A stretch of DNA of 64,000 bases from Sphingobium sp. Z007 (lineage in GTDB: Bacteria > Pseudomonadota > Alphaproteobacteria > Sphingomonadales > Sphingomonadaceae), in contig NZ_FBXK01000001.1 in NCBI RefSeq assembly GCF_900013425.1, positions 673,501-737,500 of the forward strand. The letters are read 5' to 3'. The number at the start of each line of letters is the position of its first letter. The first letter of the stretch is position 1. Positions 17,880 through 28,456 of this stretch are shown piece by piece. The notes below the pieces were generated by a model. It did no database searches, was not told the DNA's origin, and saw only the letters and a list, made by a program, of their open reading frames with translations. Position numbers and translations under genes: made by a program.

Positions 17880-19487
17880 ATGACCTTCACCCGGACCCTG
17901 GTCGCCGCCTCCCTACTGCTCGCCACCCCCGCGCTGGCGCAGGGCGACACGCCCCATATCGCAACCAAAGCCGGCCGCCACGCGCTGATCGTGGACGGCG
18001 CGCCCTTCCTGATCTTGGGTGGGCAGGTGAACAATAGCAGCAATTATGCCGCGCCGCTGGCAAAGGTTTGGCCGGTGCTGGACCGGATCGGCGCGAACAC
18101 GGTCGAAGCGCCGATCGCCTGGGAGCAGGTCGAGCCGCAGGAGGGTAGGTTCGATTTCAGCTTCGTCCAGACGTTGCTGGACGAAGCGCGCAAGCATGAC
18201 AAGCGCATCGTCCTGTTGTGGTTCGGCGCGTGGAAGAATACCGGCCTGTCCTATACGCCCGCCTGGGTGAAGCTCGACAATCGCCGTTTCCCGCGGATGA
18301 AGACTAAGGACGGGCAGGATCATGGCGTCCTCTCGCCCCATGGCGCGGCGACGCTGGCGGCGGACAAGCGCGCCTTCATGGCGCTGATGACCCATATTCG
18401 CGACCATGACGCCCAGAATACGATCATTCTGGTCCAGCCGGAAAATGAGGTCGGCAGCTACAAGAACCCCCGCGACTATAGCGCGGCGGCGCAGACATTG
18501 TTCGATGGTCCGGTGCCCGCGGCGCTGACCAGGGCGTTGAAGAAGTCGGCCGGCACCTGGGCGAGCGTATTCGGCGACGCGGCCGATCGCGCCTTCAACA
18601 CCTGGCATACCGCCCGCTATATCGAAGCGCTGGCCAGCGCGGGCAAGGCGATCAAGCCGCTGCCCATGTATGTGAACGCGGCGCTGGGCGACCCCTTCGC
18701 CAAGCCCGACCCGCAAGCGCTGTCTAGCGGCGGACCGCAGGGCGATGTGATCGACATCTGGAAGGCCGCGGCTCCCTCGGTCGATTTTGCCGCGCCCGAT
18801 ATTTACGATCGGGCCAGCCGCAACGTCTTCAAGCATCTCGATCTCTACACCCGGCCCGACAATGCGCTGATGGTCCCGGAAATCGGCAATGCGGCGGAAT
18901 ATGCCCGCTATTTCTGGGCGGCGCTGGGGCGCGGCGCGATCGGTTTTTCGCCGTTCGGCATGGATGACACGGATTATTATAATTATCCGCTGGGCGCCAA
19001 ACGGCTGGACGAAGCCACGCTGGACGCCTTCGCGCAGAAATATCGGGCCTTGGCGTCGGCCCCTTGGGCCAAAATCGCCTTCGATCATCCGGTCTGGGGC
19101 GCGGCCAAGCCCGACGACGGCGCGCCGGTCAGCACGCAAATGGGCGACTGGACCATCACCGCCAGCTTTGGCCAATGGCAATTCGGCCAGCGCGAATGGT
19201 TCCCCAAGGCAGACCTGCCGGCCTGGGCGACCGAGCAGACCGGCGGCGCGGTGGTCGCGCAATTGTCGGCCAACGAATTTCTCTTCACCGGCGACCATGT
19301 CCGCCTGCACTTCGCGTCCAAGGCTGGCAGCGCGCCGGGCGGGATGATCGTCAAGGTGGAGGAGGGGCATTTCGACAAGGGCGCATGGGTCATGGACCGC
19401 GTGTGGAACGGCGACCAGACCGATTATGGCGTGAATCTCGTCGACAAACCGGTATGGATCAAAGTGACGATGGGCCGCTATCGCTAA
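17880..19487 (+). CDS. GH35-like beta-galactosidase with DUF5597-type C-terminus, secreted
   Basis: 535 aa with Sec signal (TLVAASLLLATPALAQG). The TIM barrel contains acid/base E190 in QPENEVGSY and probable nucleophile E334 in LMVPEIGN. GANTVEAPIAWEQVEPQEG is the typical GH35/GH42 strand. The C-terminal 130 residues form a beta domain seen in bacterial GH35-like proteins. It is last in the fucose operon, 11 bases after the mutarotase. It may remove the galactose uncovered once fucose is gone. Its 3' end overlaps the convergent lacI by 29 bases. Confidence 0.78.
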   Translation: MTFTRTLVAASLLLATPALAQGDTPHIATKAGRHALIVDGAPFLILGGQVNNSSNYAAPLAKVWPVLDRIGANTVEAPIAWEQVEPQEGRFDFSFVQTLLDEARKHDKRIVLLWFGAWKNTGLSYTPAWVKLDNRRFPRMKTKDGQDHGVLSPHGAATLAADKRAFMALMTHIRDHDAQNTIILVQPENEVGSYKNPRDYSAAAQTLFDGPVPAALTRALKKSAGTWASVFGDAADRAFNTWHTARYIEALASAGKAIKPLPMYVNAALGDPFAKPDPQALSSGGPQGDVIDIWKAAAPSVDFAAPDIYDRASRNVFKHLDLYTRPDNALMVPEIGNAAEYARYFWAALGRGAIGFSPFGMDDTDYYNYPLGAKRLDEATLDAFAQKYRALASAPWAKIAFDHPVWGAAKPDDGAPVSTQMGDWTITASFGQWQFGQREWFPKADLPAWATEQTGGAVVAQLSANEFLFTGDHVRLHFASKAGSAPGGMIVKVEEGHFDKGAWVMDRVWNGDQTDYGVNLVDKPVWIKVTMGRYR

Positions 19488-20520
19488 TATCGGCGGGCGG
19501 GGCGCTAGACTGGGCAGGCACCAGCGACAGGGCAGGGCTGTCCAGCTCGCAGGGCGCCTGTCCTTCGATCAGGTCGATCAGGTGGCGAGTCGCCATTTCC
19601 GCCATGTCGCCGAACGGCCGTGCGACGGTGGTGAGCGAAGGGGTCAGCATCTCCGCCACGATGCTGCCATCGAAGCCCACCACCGACAGCGCGCCGGGCA
19701 CCGCGATGCCATGTTCAGCCGCGACCTTCAGCACGCCCGCCGCCATGATGTCATTGGCCGCGAAGATGGCGGTGGGCGCAGGTGACGCGGCAAGCAGCCG
19801 ACTGGCCGCCGCCATCCCCGCGGCCAGGCTATAGTCGCCCTCCACCTCCACCGGCGGCGCAACGCCCGCCTGCGCCAGCGCCTCGACAAAGCCCGCGCGC
19901 CGCTCGATCGCCGAAATCATATCCTGCGGCCCGGTAATCATCGCGATCCGCCGGTGCCCCAGCGCCAGCAGGTGGCGCCCCACATCCCCCGCCGCCTGCC
20001 GCTCGCGCGACAGCAACACCGCGCCATAGCCCTCGATCGGCACCGCCGAAATCGCGACCGCCGGGATATGGTCGCCCTGTAGCGCCGCCGGCAGCCCCGC
20101 CATGTCGGACACCGGCGGCATCACCACCAGCCCGTCCACCCGCGCGCGCCGGCAAAAGCCCAGCACATCGCGCGCTGCGCCAGGATCGCCGACCGGCACG
20201 CTATGGCAGATCACCTCATAGCCGCCCCGCGTCGCTGCGCGCCCCACGCCGCGCTGCACGCTGTCCAGAACCAGCGCGTTGCGATCATTATGCACCATGC
20301 CGATCAGGAAGGACCGCCCCTTGGCCAACGCACGGGCGCGCAGGCTAGGCCGGAAATTAAGCGCGTCGATCGCGCTTTGAATGCGTGCGCGCGTCTCCTT
20401 GTTGACGTTGGGCGACTGGTTGAGCACCCGCGACACGGTGCGGATCGACACGCCTGCCAGCGCCGCCACATCGACGATCGTGGGTTCATTGCCGCCAGTG
20501 CTGGGTCCATGATCGGGCAT
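19459..20520 (-). CDS. LacI-family transcriptional regulator of the hexuronate genes
   Basis: 353 aa. N-terminal LacI helix-turn-helix (TIVDVAALAGVSIRTVSRVLNQ) at about residues 14-36, then a periplasmic-binding-protein-like effector domain (FLIGMVHNDR, GHRRIAMITG, IFAANDIMAAGVL, VVGFDGS). Start chosen at ATG 20520; the 63 bases up to the uxaC stop hold no other gene, so it is probably transcribed with uxaC. A LacI-type operator lies in the uxaC/uxaA divergent promoter. Its 3' end overlaps the GH35-like gene tail-to-tail by 29 bp. Confidence 0.85.
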   Translation of the reverse strand: MPDHGPSTGGNEPTIVDVAALAGVSIRTVSRVLNQSPNVNKETRARIQSAIDALNFRPSLRARALAKGRSFLIGMVHNDRNALVLDSVQRGVGRAATRGGYEVICHSVPVGDPGAARDVLGFCRRARVDGLVVMPPVSDMAGLPAALQGDHIPAVAISAVPIEGYGAVLLSRERQAAGDVGRHLLALGHRRIAMITGPQDMISAIERRAGFVEALAQAGVAPPVEVEGDYSLAAGMAAASRLLAASPAPTAIFAANDIMAAGVLKVAAEHGIAVPGALSVVGFDGSIVAEMLTPSLTTVARPFGDMAEMATRHLIDLIEGQAPCELDSPALSLVPAQSSAPPADISDSGPSSL

Positions 20521-20583
20521 GACGGCTTTCCTGGGCAATGTCGGGACGCCGCCTGCTCTATGCGAGCGCGAGCGTCCTGACAA

Positions 20584-22029
20584 TCACGCCGCGCTGGCCA
20601 GCGACCGCGCCGGCGCGTCAGGCAGGCGGTACGCCTTGCGCACCAGATTAAAGGTCAGGTCCACCGCCAACTCCTGCGCCTCCCATTCCCGCAGCCGCCC
20701 CTCCGCCACCAGTCGCGCCAGGAAGGCGCAATCGACCCGCCGGGCGACATCATGCCGCGCCGGGATCGACAGGAAAGCGCGGGTATCGTCGTTGAACCCG
20801 ACCGTGTTGTAGAATCCCGCCGTCTCCGTCGTCATCTCGCGAAACCGCATCATGCCTTCGGGGCTGTCATGGAACCACCAGGCCGGCCCCAGCTTCAGGC
20901 AGGGATAATGGCCCGCCAGCGGCGCGAGTTCGCGGGCATAGCTGCTTTCATCCAGCGTGAAGAGAATGATCGACAGCGCCGCTTCATTGCCGAACCGGTC
21001 CAGCAGCGGCTTCAATCCCCCGACATAATCGGTGCGCGAGGGGATGTCGGCGCCCTTGTCGCGGCCATAGGCGCGGTGCAGCCACGCATTATGGTTGCGG
21101 CAGGCGCCGGGGTGAATCTGCATCACCAGCCCGTCGTCCAAGCTGAGCCGCGCCATTTCGGTCAGCATCTGCGCGCGGAACAACTCTGCGTCCTGCGCCG
21201 TCCACGCTTTGCCGATGATGCGGTCGAAAAGGGCGGCGGCGTCCGCATCGGACAGGTTCGCCGTCCGCGCGCTTTGATGGCCGTGGTCGGTGGAGGTCGC
21301 GCCCATGGCGATGAAATCTTGCCGCCGCTTGGCATGGGCGCGCAGATAGCCCCGCCATGTCAGCACATCCTCCCCGGTCAGGTCCGCGAAGGCGGCCAGG
21401 CTGGGGTGAAAATCCTCATGCTCTGGGTCGACCACGGCGTCGGGGCGATAGGCGGTCACGACCTGCCCGCCCCAGCCCGACGCGCGGATCGCCTGATGAT
21501 GGTCCAGCCGCTCATGCGCGCCTTCGGTCGTGGCGATCAGTTCGATATTGAAGCGGTCGAACAGCGCCCGCGGGTGAAAGGCCGGGGTCGCAAGTAGTTC
21601 GCCGATTCGGTCATAATAATGGTCGGCGCTCGCTTCGGACAGGATGACATCGAACCCGAAAACCTCGGCAAAGACGTGGTCCAGCCACAGGCGGGACGGG
21701 GTGCCGCGGAACAGATGCTGGTTGCACGCGAAGATGCGCCAGGCCGTGCGCGGATCGGCGTCGCCCGGCACGCCATGGGCGGGCACGCCCAGATCCTCCA
21801 GCTTCACCCCCTGGCTGTAGAGCATCCTGTAGAGATAATGATCCGGCGCCAGCAACAGCGCGGTCGCATTGTCCCACGCATCATTGGTTGCAAACCAGGC
21901 AGGGTCGGTATGGCCATGCGGGCTGACGATCGGCAGCGCGGCGATGCTGTCGTACAGCGAACGGGCGATCGCGCGCGTGCCGGGGTCCGCCGGAAAAAGC
22001 CGGTTCGGGTCGAGCGCAAGATGGGTCAT
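20584..22029 (-). CDS. uxaC: glucuronate/uronate isomerase UxaC
   Basis: 481 aa, the expected length. SPHGHTDPAWF carries the metal-binding HxH motif of this amidohydrolase-superfamily isomerase; further family motifs are GWGGQVVTAYRPD, MQIHPGACRNHN and KLGPAWWFHDSPEGM. It converts D-glucuronate to D-fructuronate and D-galacturonate to D-tagaturonate in the cytoplasm. ATG 22029 has AAGGAG eight bases upstream. Divergent from uxaA across a 55-bp gap containing the LacI operator. Confidence 0.92.
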   Translation of the reverse strand: MTHLALDPNRLFPADPGTRAIARSLYDSIAALPIVSPHGHTDPAWFATNDAWDNATALLLAPDHYLYRMLYSQGVKLEDLGVPAHGVPGDADPRTAWRIFACNQHLFRGTPSRLWLDHVFAEVFGFDVILSEASADHYYDRIGELLATPAFHPRALFDRFNIELIATTEGAHERLDHHQAIRASGWGGQVVTAYRPDAVVDPEHEDFHPSLAAFADLTGEDVLTWRGYLRAHAKRRQDFIAMGATSTDHGHQSARTANLSDADAAALFDRIIGKAWTAQDAELFRAQMLTEMARLSLDDGLVMQIHPGACRNHNAWLHRAYGRDKGADIPSRTDYVGGLKPLLDRFGNEAALSIILFTLDESSYARELAPLAGHYPCLKLGPAWWFHDSPEGMMRFREMTTETAGFYNTVGFNDDTRAFLSIPARHDVARRVDCAFLARLVAEGRLREWEAQELAVDLTFNLVRKAYRLPDAPARSLASAA

Positions 22030-22048
22030 GACATCATCTCCTTGGGAC

Positions 22049-22068
22049 TTGTGCCAGCGTTGGCACAA
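22049..22068. promoter_or_regulatory. LacI-family operator between uxaC and uxaA
   Basis: TTGTGCCAGCGTTGGCACAA is a 20-bp palindrome centred on CG with 9 of 10 pairs matching, the classic LacI-family layout. It lies 19 bases upstream of uxaC and 16 bases upstream of uxaA, so one repressor can block both directions. The adjacent lacI gene is the obvious binder. Confidence 0.8.
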
Positions 22069-22084
22069 ATGCTATCACCGCGCA

Positions 22085-23611
22085 ATGGAGACGATGACAG
22101 CCCCCCCGAAACCGACCCTGGAAACCCTGCCCGATGCGGTCCAGATCGCGCCGGACGACGATGTCGCCATGGCGTTGCGCGCCTTGGAGGCAGGCGAAAC
22201 CATTCATGTCGCCGGACACCCGATCGACGTCACTGAGCCGATCGGCAGCGGCCACAAGGTCGCCCTGCGCCCGATCGCGGTGGGCGAACCCATCCGCCGC
22301 TATGGCTGGCCGATCGGCAGCGCGACTCGGGCGATCGGGGCGGGCAGCCATGTCCACAGCCACAACCTCCACACCAATTTGAAGGCGGAAGAGCCGTACA
22401 GCTTCGTGCCCCTGCCTCCTGGCGATCCAGCGCCCGCCGACACGCGCTGGCGGTTCGACGGCTATCGCCGCGCCGACGGCAGCGTCGGCACGCGTAACGA
22501 GATATGGGTCATCCCCACCGTTGGCTGCGTCGCCCGCACCGCGGAACGGATCGCCAAGCAGGCCGCGGACCGCCATGCCGGGCGGATCGATGCCGTGCTG
22601 GCCTTTCCGCATCCGCTGGGCTGTTCGCAGCTGGGCGACGATCTCGACGCCACAGCACGGCTGCTGGCGGCGCTGGCCGCCAATCCCAATGCCGGCGGCG
22701 TCTTGCTGATCGGCCTGGGCTGCGAAGAGAACCAGCTCGCCGCGCTGCTGGCGCGCATCCCCGCCGAACGGCGCGACCGCGTCCGCAGCGTCGGGGCGCA
22801 GATCAGCGCCGACGAATATGCAGCGGCGGAAAGCGCGATAGACGAACTGGTCGCCATCGCCGCGCAGGATCAGCGCACATCGGTCGATATCGGTGCGCTG
22901 CGCCTCGGCCTCAAATGCGGCGGCTCCGACGGACTGAGCGGCATCACCGCCAACCCGCTGATCGGTCGCGTCGCCGATGTCGTGACGGCCGCGGGTGGGC
23001 AGGCGATCCTGACCGAAATCCCGGAGATTTTCGGCGCGGAACGCCTGCTGATGCAGCGTGCGGCGGACGAACCGGTGTTTGATGCGCTCGTCGCGCTGGT
23101 CAACCGCTTCAAACGCTATTTCATCGACCATGGCGAACCGATTTCCGAAAATCCCAGCCCCGGCAATGTCGCGGGCGGCATCACTACGCTGGAAGAAAAA
23201 TCGCTGGGCGCAGTGCAGAAGGGCGGCCATGCGACGCTCACCGACGTCCTCGCCTATGGCGAAACTTTGCGTCGTCCGGGCCTGACCCTGCTGGAGGCGC
23301 CGGGCAATGACGCGGTATCGACCACCGCGCTGGCGGCGGCCGGGGCAACGATGACGCTTTTTTCCACCGGGCGCGGCACGCCGCTCGGCAGTCCGGTCCC
23401 GACGCTCAAACTCGCCACCAACCACGACTTGGCCCGGCGCAAGCCCGGCTGGATCGATTTCGACGCCGCCCAAGTGTTGGATGACGGCCTGGACGTTACC
23501 ACCGACGCCCTCATGGCGCGCATCTGCGCCATCGCGTCGGGCGAACCCGCGCGCAACGAGCAGAATGACGAACGCGACATCGCCATCTGGAAGCGCGGCG
23601 TCACCCTCTGA
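22085..23611 (+). CDS. uxaA: altronate dehydratase UxaA (full length)
   Basis: 508 aa. N-terminal SAF domain (GSGHKVALRPI, RRYGWPIGSA, HVHSHNLHTNL) and C-terminal large domain (GYRRADGSVGTRNEIWVIPTVGC, LKCGGSDGLSGITANP, TLEEKSLGAVQKGG, FSTGRGTPLG). It dehydrates D-altronate to 2-keto-3-deoxygluconate. The start is either ATG 22085 or 22094; neither has a well-spaced ribosome-binding site, and the operator ends only 16 bases before 22085, so the mRNA leader must be very short. Divergent from uxaC and followed by the oxidoreductase after 20 bases. Confidence 0.88.
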   Translation: METMTAPPKPTLETLPDAVQIAPDDDVAMALRALEAGETIHVAGHPIDVTEPIGSGHKVALRPIAVGEPIRRYGWPIGSATRAIGAGSHVHSHNLHTNLKAEEPYSFVPLPPGDPAPADTRWRFDGYRRADGSVGTRNEIWVIPTVGCVARTAERIAKQAADRHAGRIDAVLAFPHPLGCSQLGDDLDATARLLAALAANPNAGGVLLIGLGCEENQLAALLARIPAERRDRVRSVGAQISADEYAAAESAIDELVAIAAQDQRTSVDIGALRLGLKCGGSDGLSGITANPLIGRVADVVTAAGGQAILTEIPEIFGAERLLMQRAADEPVFDALVALVNRFKRYFIDHGEPISENPSPGNVAGGITTLEEKSLGAVQKGGHATLTDVLAYGETLRRPGLTLLEAPGNDAVSTTALAAAGATMTLFSTGRGTPLGSPVPTLKLATNHDLARRKPGWIDFDAAQVLDDGLDVTTDALMARICAIASGEPARNEQNDERDIAIWKRGVTL

Positions 23612-23631
23612 CCTTCTTGCAGGATCATGCC

Positions 23632-25107
23632 ATGACCCGATTGTCGCCCGACACTTTAGGCGTGCTGCCCGCCGCCGTCGCCCGCCCCTCCTACGACCGC
23701 TCGCAGGTGAAAGCCGGCGTCGTGCATCTGGGCATCGGCGCGTTCCATCGGGCGCATCAGGCGGTGATGGTCGACGATGTGCTGGGCGCGGGCGAGCTGC
23801 GCTGGGGCATCCGCGCGGTATCGCTGCGTTCGCCCGCCGTGCGCGACCAGATGGTGCCGCAGGACGGCCTCTACCATCTGCTGGTGCGCGACGGCGCTGA
23901 TGTCGCGACCCGCCTGATCGGCGCAGTGCTGGATGTCACCGTCGCGCGCGAAGACCCCGCCGCCGTGGTCGCGATGCTGGCTGACGCCGACACCCATATC
24001 GTCACCCTGACCGTGACGGAGAAGGGCTATAAGCTCGATCCCGCGACCGGCGCGCTGCTGGCGGACGATGCCGATCTGGCCGCCGATCTCGCCAGCCTCG
24101 CCGCGCCGCTTACCGCACCCGGCTTTCTGGTGGCGGCGCTGGCGCAGCGGCGGGCCAAGCGATTGCCGCCTTTCACTGCCATCTCGTGCGACAATCTGCC
24201 GCGTAACGGCCACAGGCTGCGCGGCGCAGTGATCGCGCTCGCCCAGCGGCACGATCCGGCGCTGGCGGACTGGATCGCGGAGGAAGGCGCTTTTCCCGAA
24301 ACCATGGTCGACCGCATCGTCCCCGCCACGACTGCGGAGGATATCGCCGCCTTCGCCCGCGAGTATGGCCTTGTCGATCAGGCGCTGGTCAAGAGCGAAC
24401 CCTTCACCCAATGGGTGATCGAGGATCGTTTCTGCGGCCCGCGCCCCGATTTCGGCCCCGGCGTTCAAATCACCGCGGCGGTCGCGCCATGGGAGGAAGC
24501 CAAGCTGCGCCTGCTCAACGGCGCGCATAGCGCCATCGCCTATCTGGGCGGCCTGGCGGGCATCGCGCATGTCCATGAAGCGCTCGAACAACCGGCGATG
24601 CGCGCCTATGTCGAACGACTATGGGATGAAGCGGAAACGACGCTGTCGCCGCCCGCCGAACTGGACATCGCCGCCTACCGCCGCGCCCTGATGGCGCGGT
24701 TCGACAATAGCGCGCTGATGCACCGCACCCAACAGATCGCGATGGACGGATCGCAGAAACTGCCGCAGCGGCTGCTGGCGACGATCGCGGATCGCCGCGC
24801 GGCGGGGCAGGAAATCAGCGCCCTGACCCTGGGCGTCGCCGCGTGGATCAGATGGCAGGCCGGGGTGAATGATCTGGGTCAGTCCCATATCGTGGATGAT
24901 CCCCTCGCTACCCGGATGGCGGCGCTTCTGGCCGGGCAGGACGACGCGGCCGGCCGGGTGCGCGCGATCTTGACGCTTGAGGCTGTCGTACCCCCGGCGC
25001 TGGCGCAGGACACTGCGTTCGCCGCCCTGCTGACCGCGCATCTCTCCAGCCTCGAAGACAAAGGCGCCATGGCCACGCTCATGGCTATGACGCCCCAGCC
25101 GGCCTGA
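23632..25107 (+). CDS. uxuB: mannitol dehydrogenase family oxidoreductase, UxuB-type fructuronate reductase
   Basis: 491 aa long-chain polyol dehydrogenase: GVVHLGIGAFHRAHQA dinucleotide-binding motif, TVTEKGY, SCDNLPRNG and the catalytic-region pattern KLRLLNGAHSAIAYLG. This sequence type is UxuB/mannitol dehydrogenase rather than the UxaB tagaturonate reductase branch. Expected reaction: D-fructuronate to D-mannonate with NADH. No UxuA mannonate dehydratase is in the window, whereas UxaA is next door, so it may also serve the tagaturonate/altronate branch. ATG 23632 is preferred over an upstream TTG. Three bases separate its stop from that of convergent pirin. Confidence 0.8.
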   Translation: MTRLSPDTLGVLPAAVARPSYDRSQVKAGVVHLGIGAFHRAHQAVMVDDVLGAGELRWGIRAVSLRSPAVRDQMVPQDGLYHLLVRDGADVATRLIGAVLDVTVAREDPAAVVAMLADADTHIVTLTVTEKGYKLDPATGALLADDADLAADLASLAAPLTAPGFLVAALAQRRAKRLPPFTAISCDNLPRNGHRLRGAVIALAQRHDPALADWIAEEGAFPETMVDRIVPATTAEDIAAFAREYGLVDQALVKSEPFTQWVIEDRFCGPRPDFGPGVQITAAVAPWEEAKLRLLNGAHSAIAYLGGLAGIAHVHEALEQPAMRAYVERLWDEAETTLSPPAELDIAAYRRALMARFDNSALMHRTQQIAMDGSQKLPQRLLATIADRRAAGQEISALTLGVAAWIRWQAGVNDLGQSHIVDDPLATRMAALLAGQDDAAGRVRAILTLEAVVPPALAQDTAFAALLTAHLSSLEDKGAMATLMAMTPQPA

Positions 25108-25110
25108 CGA

Positions 25111-25809
25111 TCAGGCGGCGTCGACCAGCACGATCTCGCTATCCTCGATCGCGGTCACGCGGATGACGGCCATGTCCTTGATCGCCGCACCGTCGCGGGC
25201 GTTGATCCGCTGCCCGTCAATCTCGATCGCGCCGGTTGCCGGGACCAGATAGGCCTTGCGGTCGGCCCCAATCGGATAGTCGGCGCTCTCGCCAGCCTTC
25301 AGCGTCGCGGCGACCACCCGCGCATCGGTGCGGATCGGCAACGAGTCGTCATCATCGTCGTACCCCGACGCCAGCGTCACGAACTGCCCGGACCGTTCGC
25401 CCTTGGGGAAGGGGCGAGCGCCCCAACTTGGCGCGTCGCCCTGGCGGGTGGGGACGATCCAGATCTGGAAGATTTTAGTCGTCACGTCTTCGCGATTATA
25501 TTCCGAATGGCGGATGCCGGTGCCCGCGCTCATCACCTGAACGTCGCCAGCCTCGGTGCGGCCCTTGTTGCCCAGACTGTCCTCATGGGTGATCGCGCCT
25601 TCGCGGACATAGGTGATGATCTCCATGTCGCGATGCGGATGCGGCGGAAAGCCGGTATGCGGCTGGATCGTATCGTCGTTCCACACGCGCAGATTGCCCC
25701 AGTGCATCCGGGCGGGATCGTGATAGCCGGCAAAGGAAAAATGATGCTTGGCGTTCAGCCAGCCATGATTGTCGCCGCCAAGGCTGTCGAAGGGACGCAG
25801 TTCGATCAT
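25111..25809 (-). CDS. pirin family protein
   Basis: 232 aa bicupin. N-terminal cupin with metal ligands in FPPHPHRDMEIITYV and GIRHSEYN; EGAITHEDSLGNKG is the usual pirin signature. Bacterial pirins include YhhW-type quercetin 2,3-dioxygenases and redox regulators; the actual activity here is not predictable. Monocistronic, with its own ribosome-binding site (AGGAGACA), located downstream of katG on the same strand but separated from it by a strong hairpin. Confidence 0.82.
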   Translation of the reverse strand: MIELRPFDSLGGDNHGWLNAKHHFSFAGYHDPARMHWGNLRVWNDDTIQPHTGFPPHPHRDMEIITYVREGAITHEDSLGNKGRTEAGDVQVMSAGTGIRHSEYNREDVTTKIFQIWIVPTRQGDAPSWGARPFPKGERSGQFVTLASGYDDDDDSLPIRTDARVVAATLKAGESADYPIGADRKAYLVPATGAIEIDGQRINARDGAAIKDMAVIRVTAIEDSEIVLVDAA

Positions 25810-25931
25810 TGTCTGTCTCCTGTCGGGCGGAAGGTCGCCGGGATGGCGTCGCCCTGTTGAAGACCTGTTTAGTGCCTGTCCGCTTTCTCGCGCAGACGGA
25901 TAAAATCAATCGAAATGTTCAATAAAATGGA

Positions 25932-25966
25932 ACAGTTCGCAGCGCTGGAAAAGCGCTGCGAACTGT
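25932..25966 (-). terminator. katG terminator hairpin
   Basis: Perfect 15-bp arms ACAGTTCGCAGCGCT (25932-25946) and AGCGCTGCGAACTGT (25952-25966) around a 5-nt loop, 17 bases after the katG stop. On the minus strand the stem is followed by TTCCATTTTATT. It insulates pirin from katG. Confidence 0.8.
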
Positions 25967-25983
25967 CCAACTCCCTGTCTTGA

Positions 25984-28203
<2,220 letters not shown>

Positions 28204-28410
28204 TCATATCCCTGCCCTATTTGTAGAAGGGGGTCGGCGCGGAACCAAGCCGGGAATATCGCTTTGTCTGATCGATTATATTGGTCGAAATCAGGGTGGC
28301 GAGGCCAATATCTGCTGGATCGCTATCCGTGCGCTAACGGGATGGCGAAGCGATTCTCGTCATCGCGGCAGCTTCAGTACGGACCGCCCAATGACGTTCC
28401 ATGCGCGTAA

Positions 28411-28435
28411 GGAACTTTGGCCCTTGCCGGGCGCT
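28411..28435 (+). promoter_or_regulatory. candidate EcfG general-stress promoter of ku-ligD
   Basis: GGAAC (28411-28415), a 16-bp spacer and CGCT (28432-28435) resemble the alphaproteobacterial EcfG consensus GGAAC-N16/17-CGTT with one mismatch in the -10. It lies 21 bases before the ku start codon. A second, weaker GGAAC-N16-CTTT is at 28241-28265. The katG/ku gap (28189-28456) shows no other clear element. Confidence 0.45.
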
Positions 28436-28456
28436 ACAGCCAGCGGAGGTGGTCAC

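Noticed and set aside
25102..25116. GCCTGA-CGA-TCAGGC mini-hairpin over the uxuB and pirin stop codons
   Set aside because: Six-bp stem with a 3-nt loop and no T-run; probably chance from two overlapping stop regions.
25932..25966. katG-downstream hairpin as a transposon end or attachment site
   Set aside because: Position right after the katG stop and a following T-rich stretch on that strand fit a terminator; no target duplication or transposase nearby.
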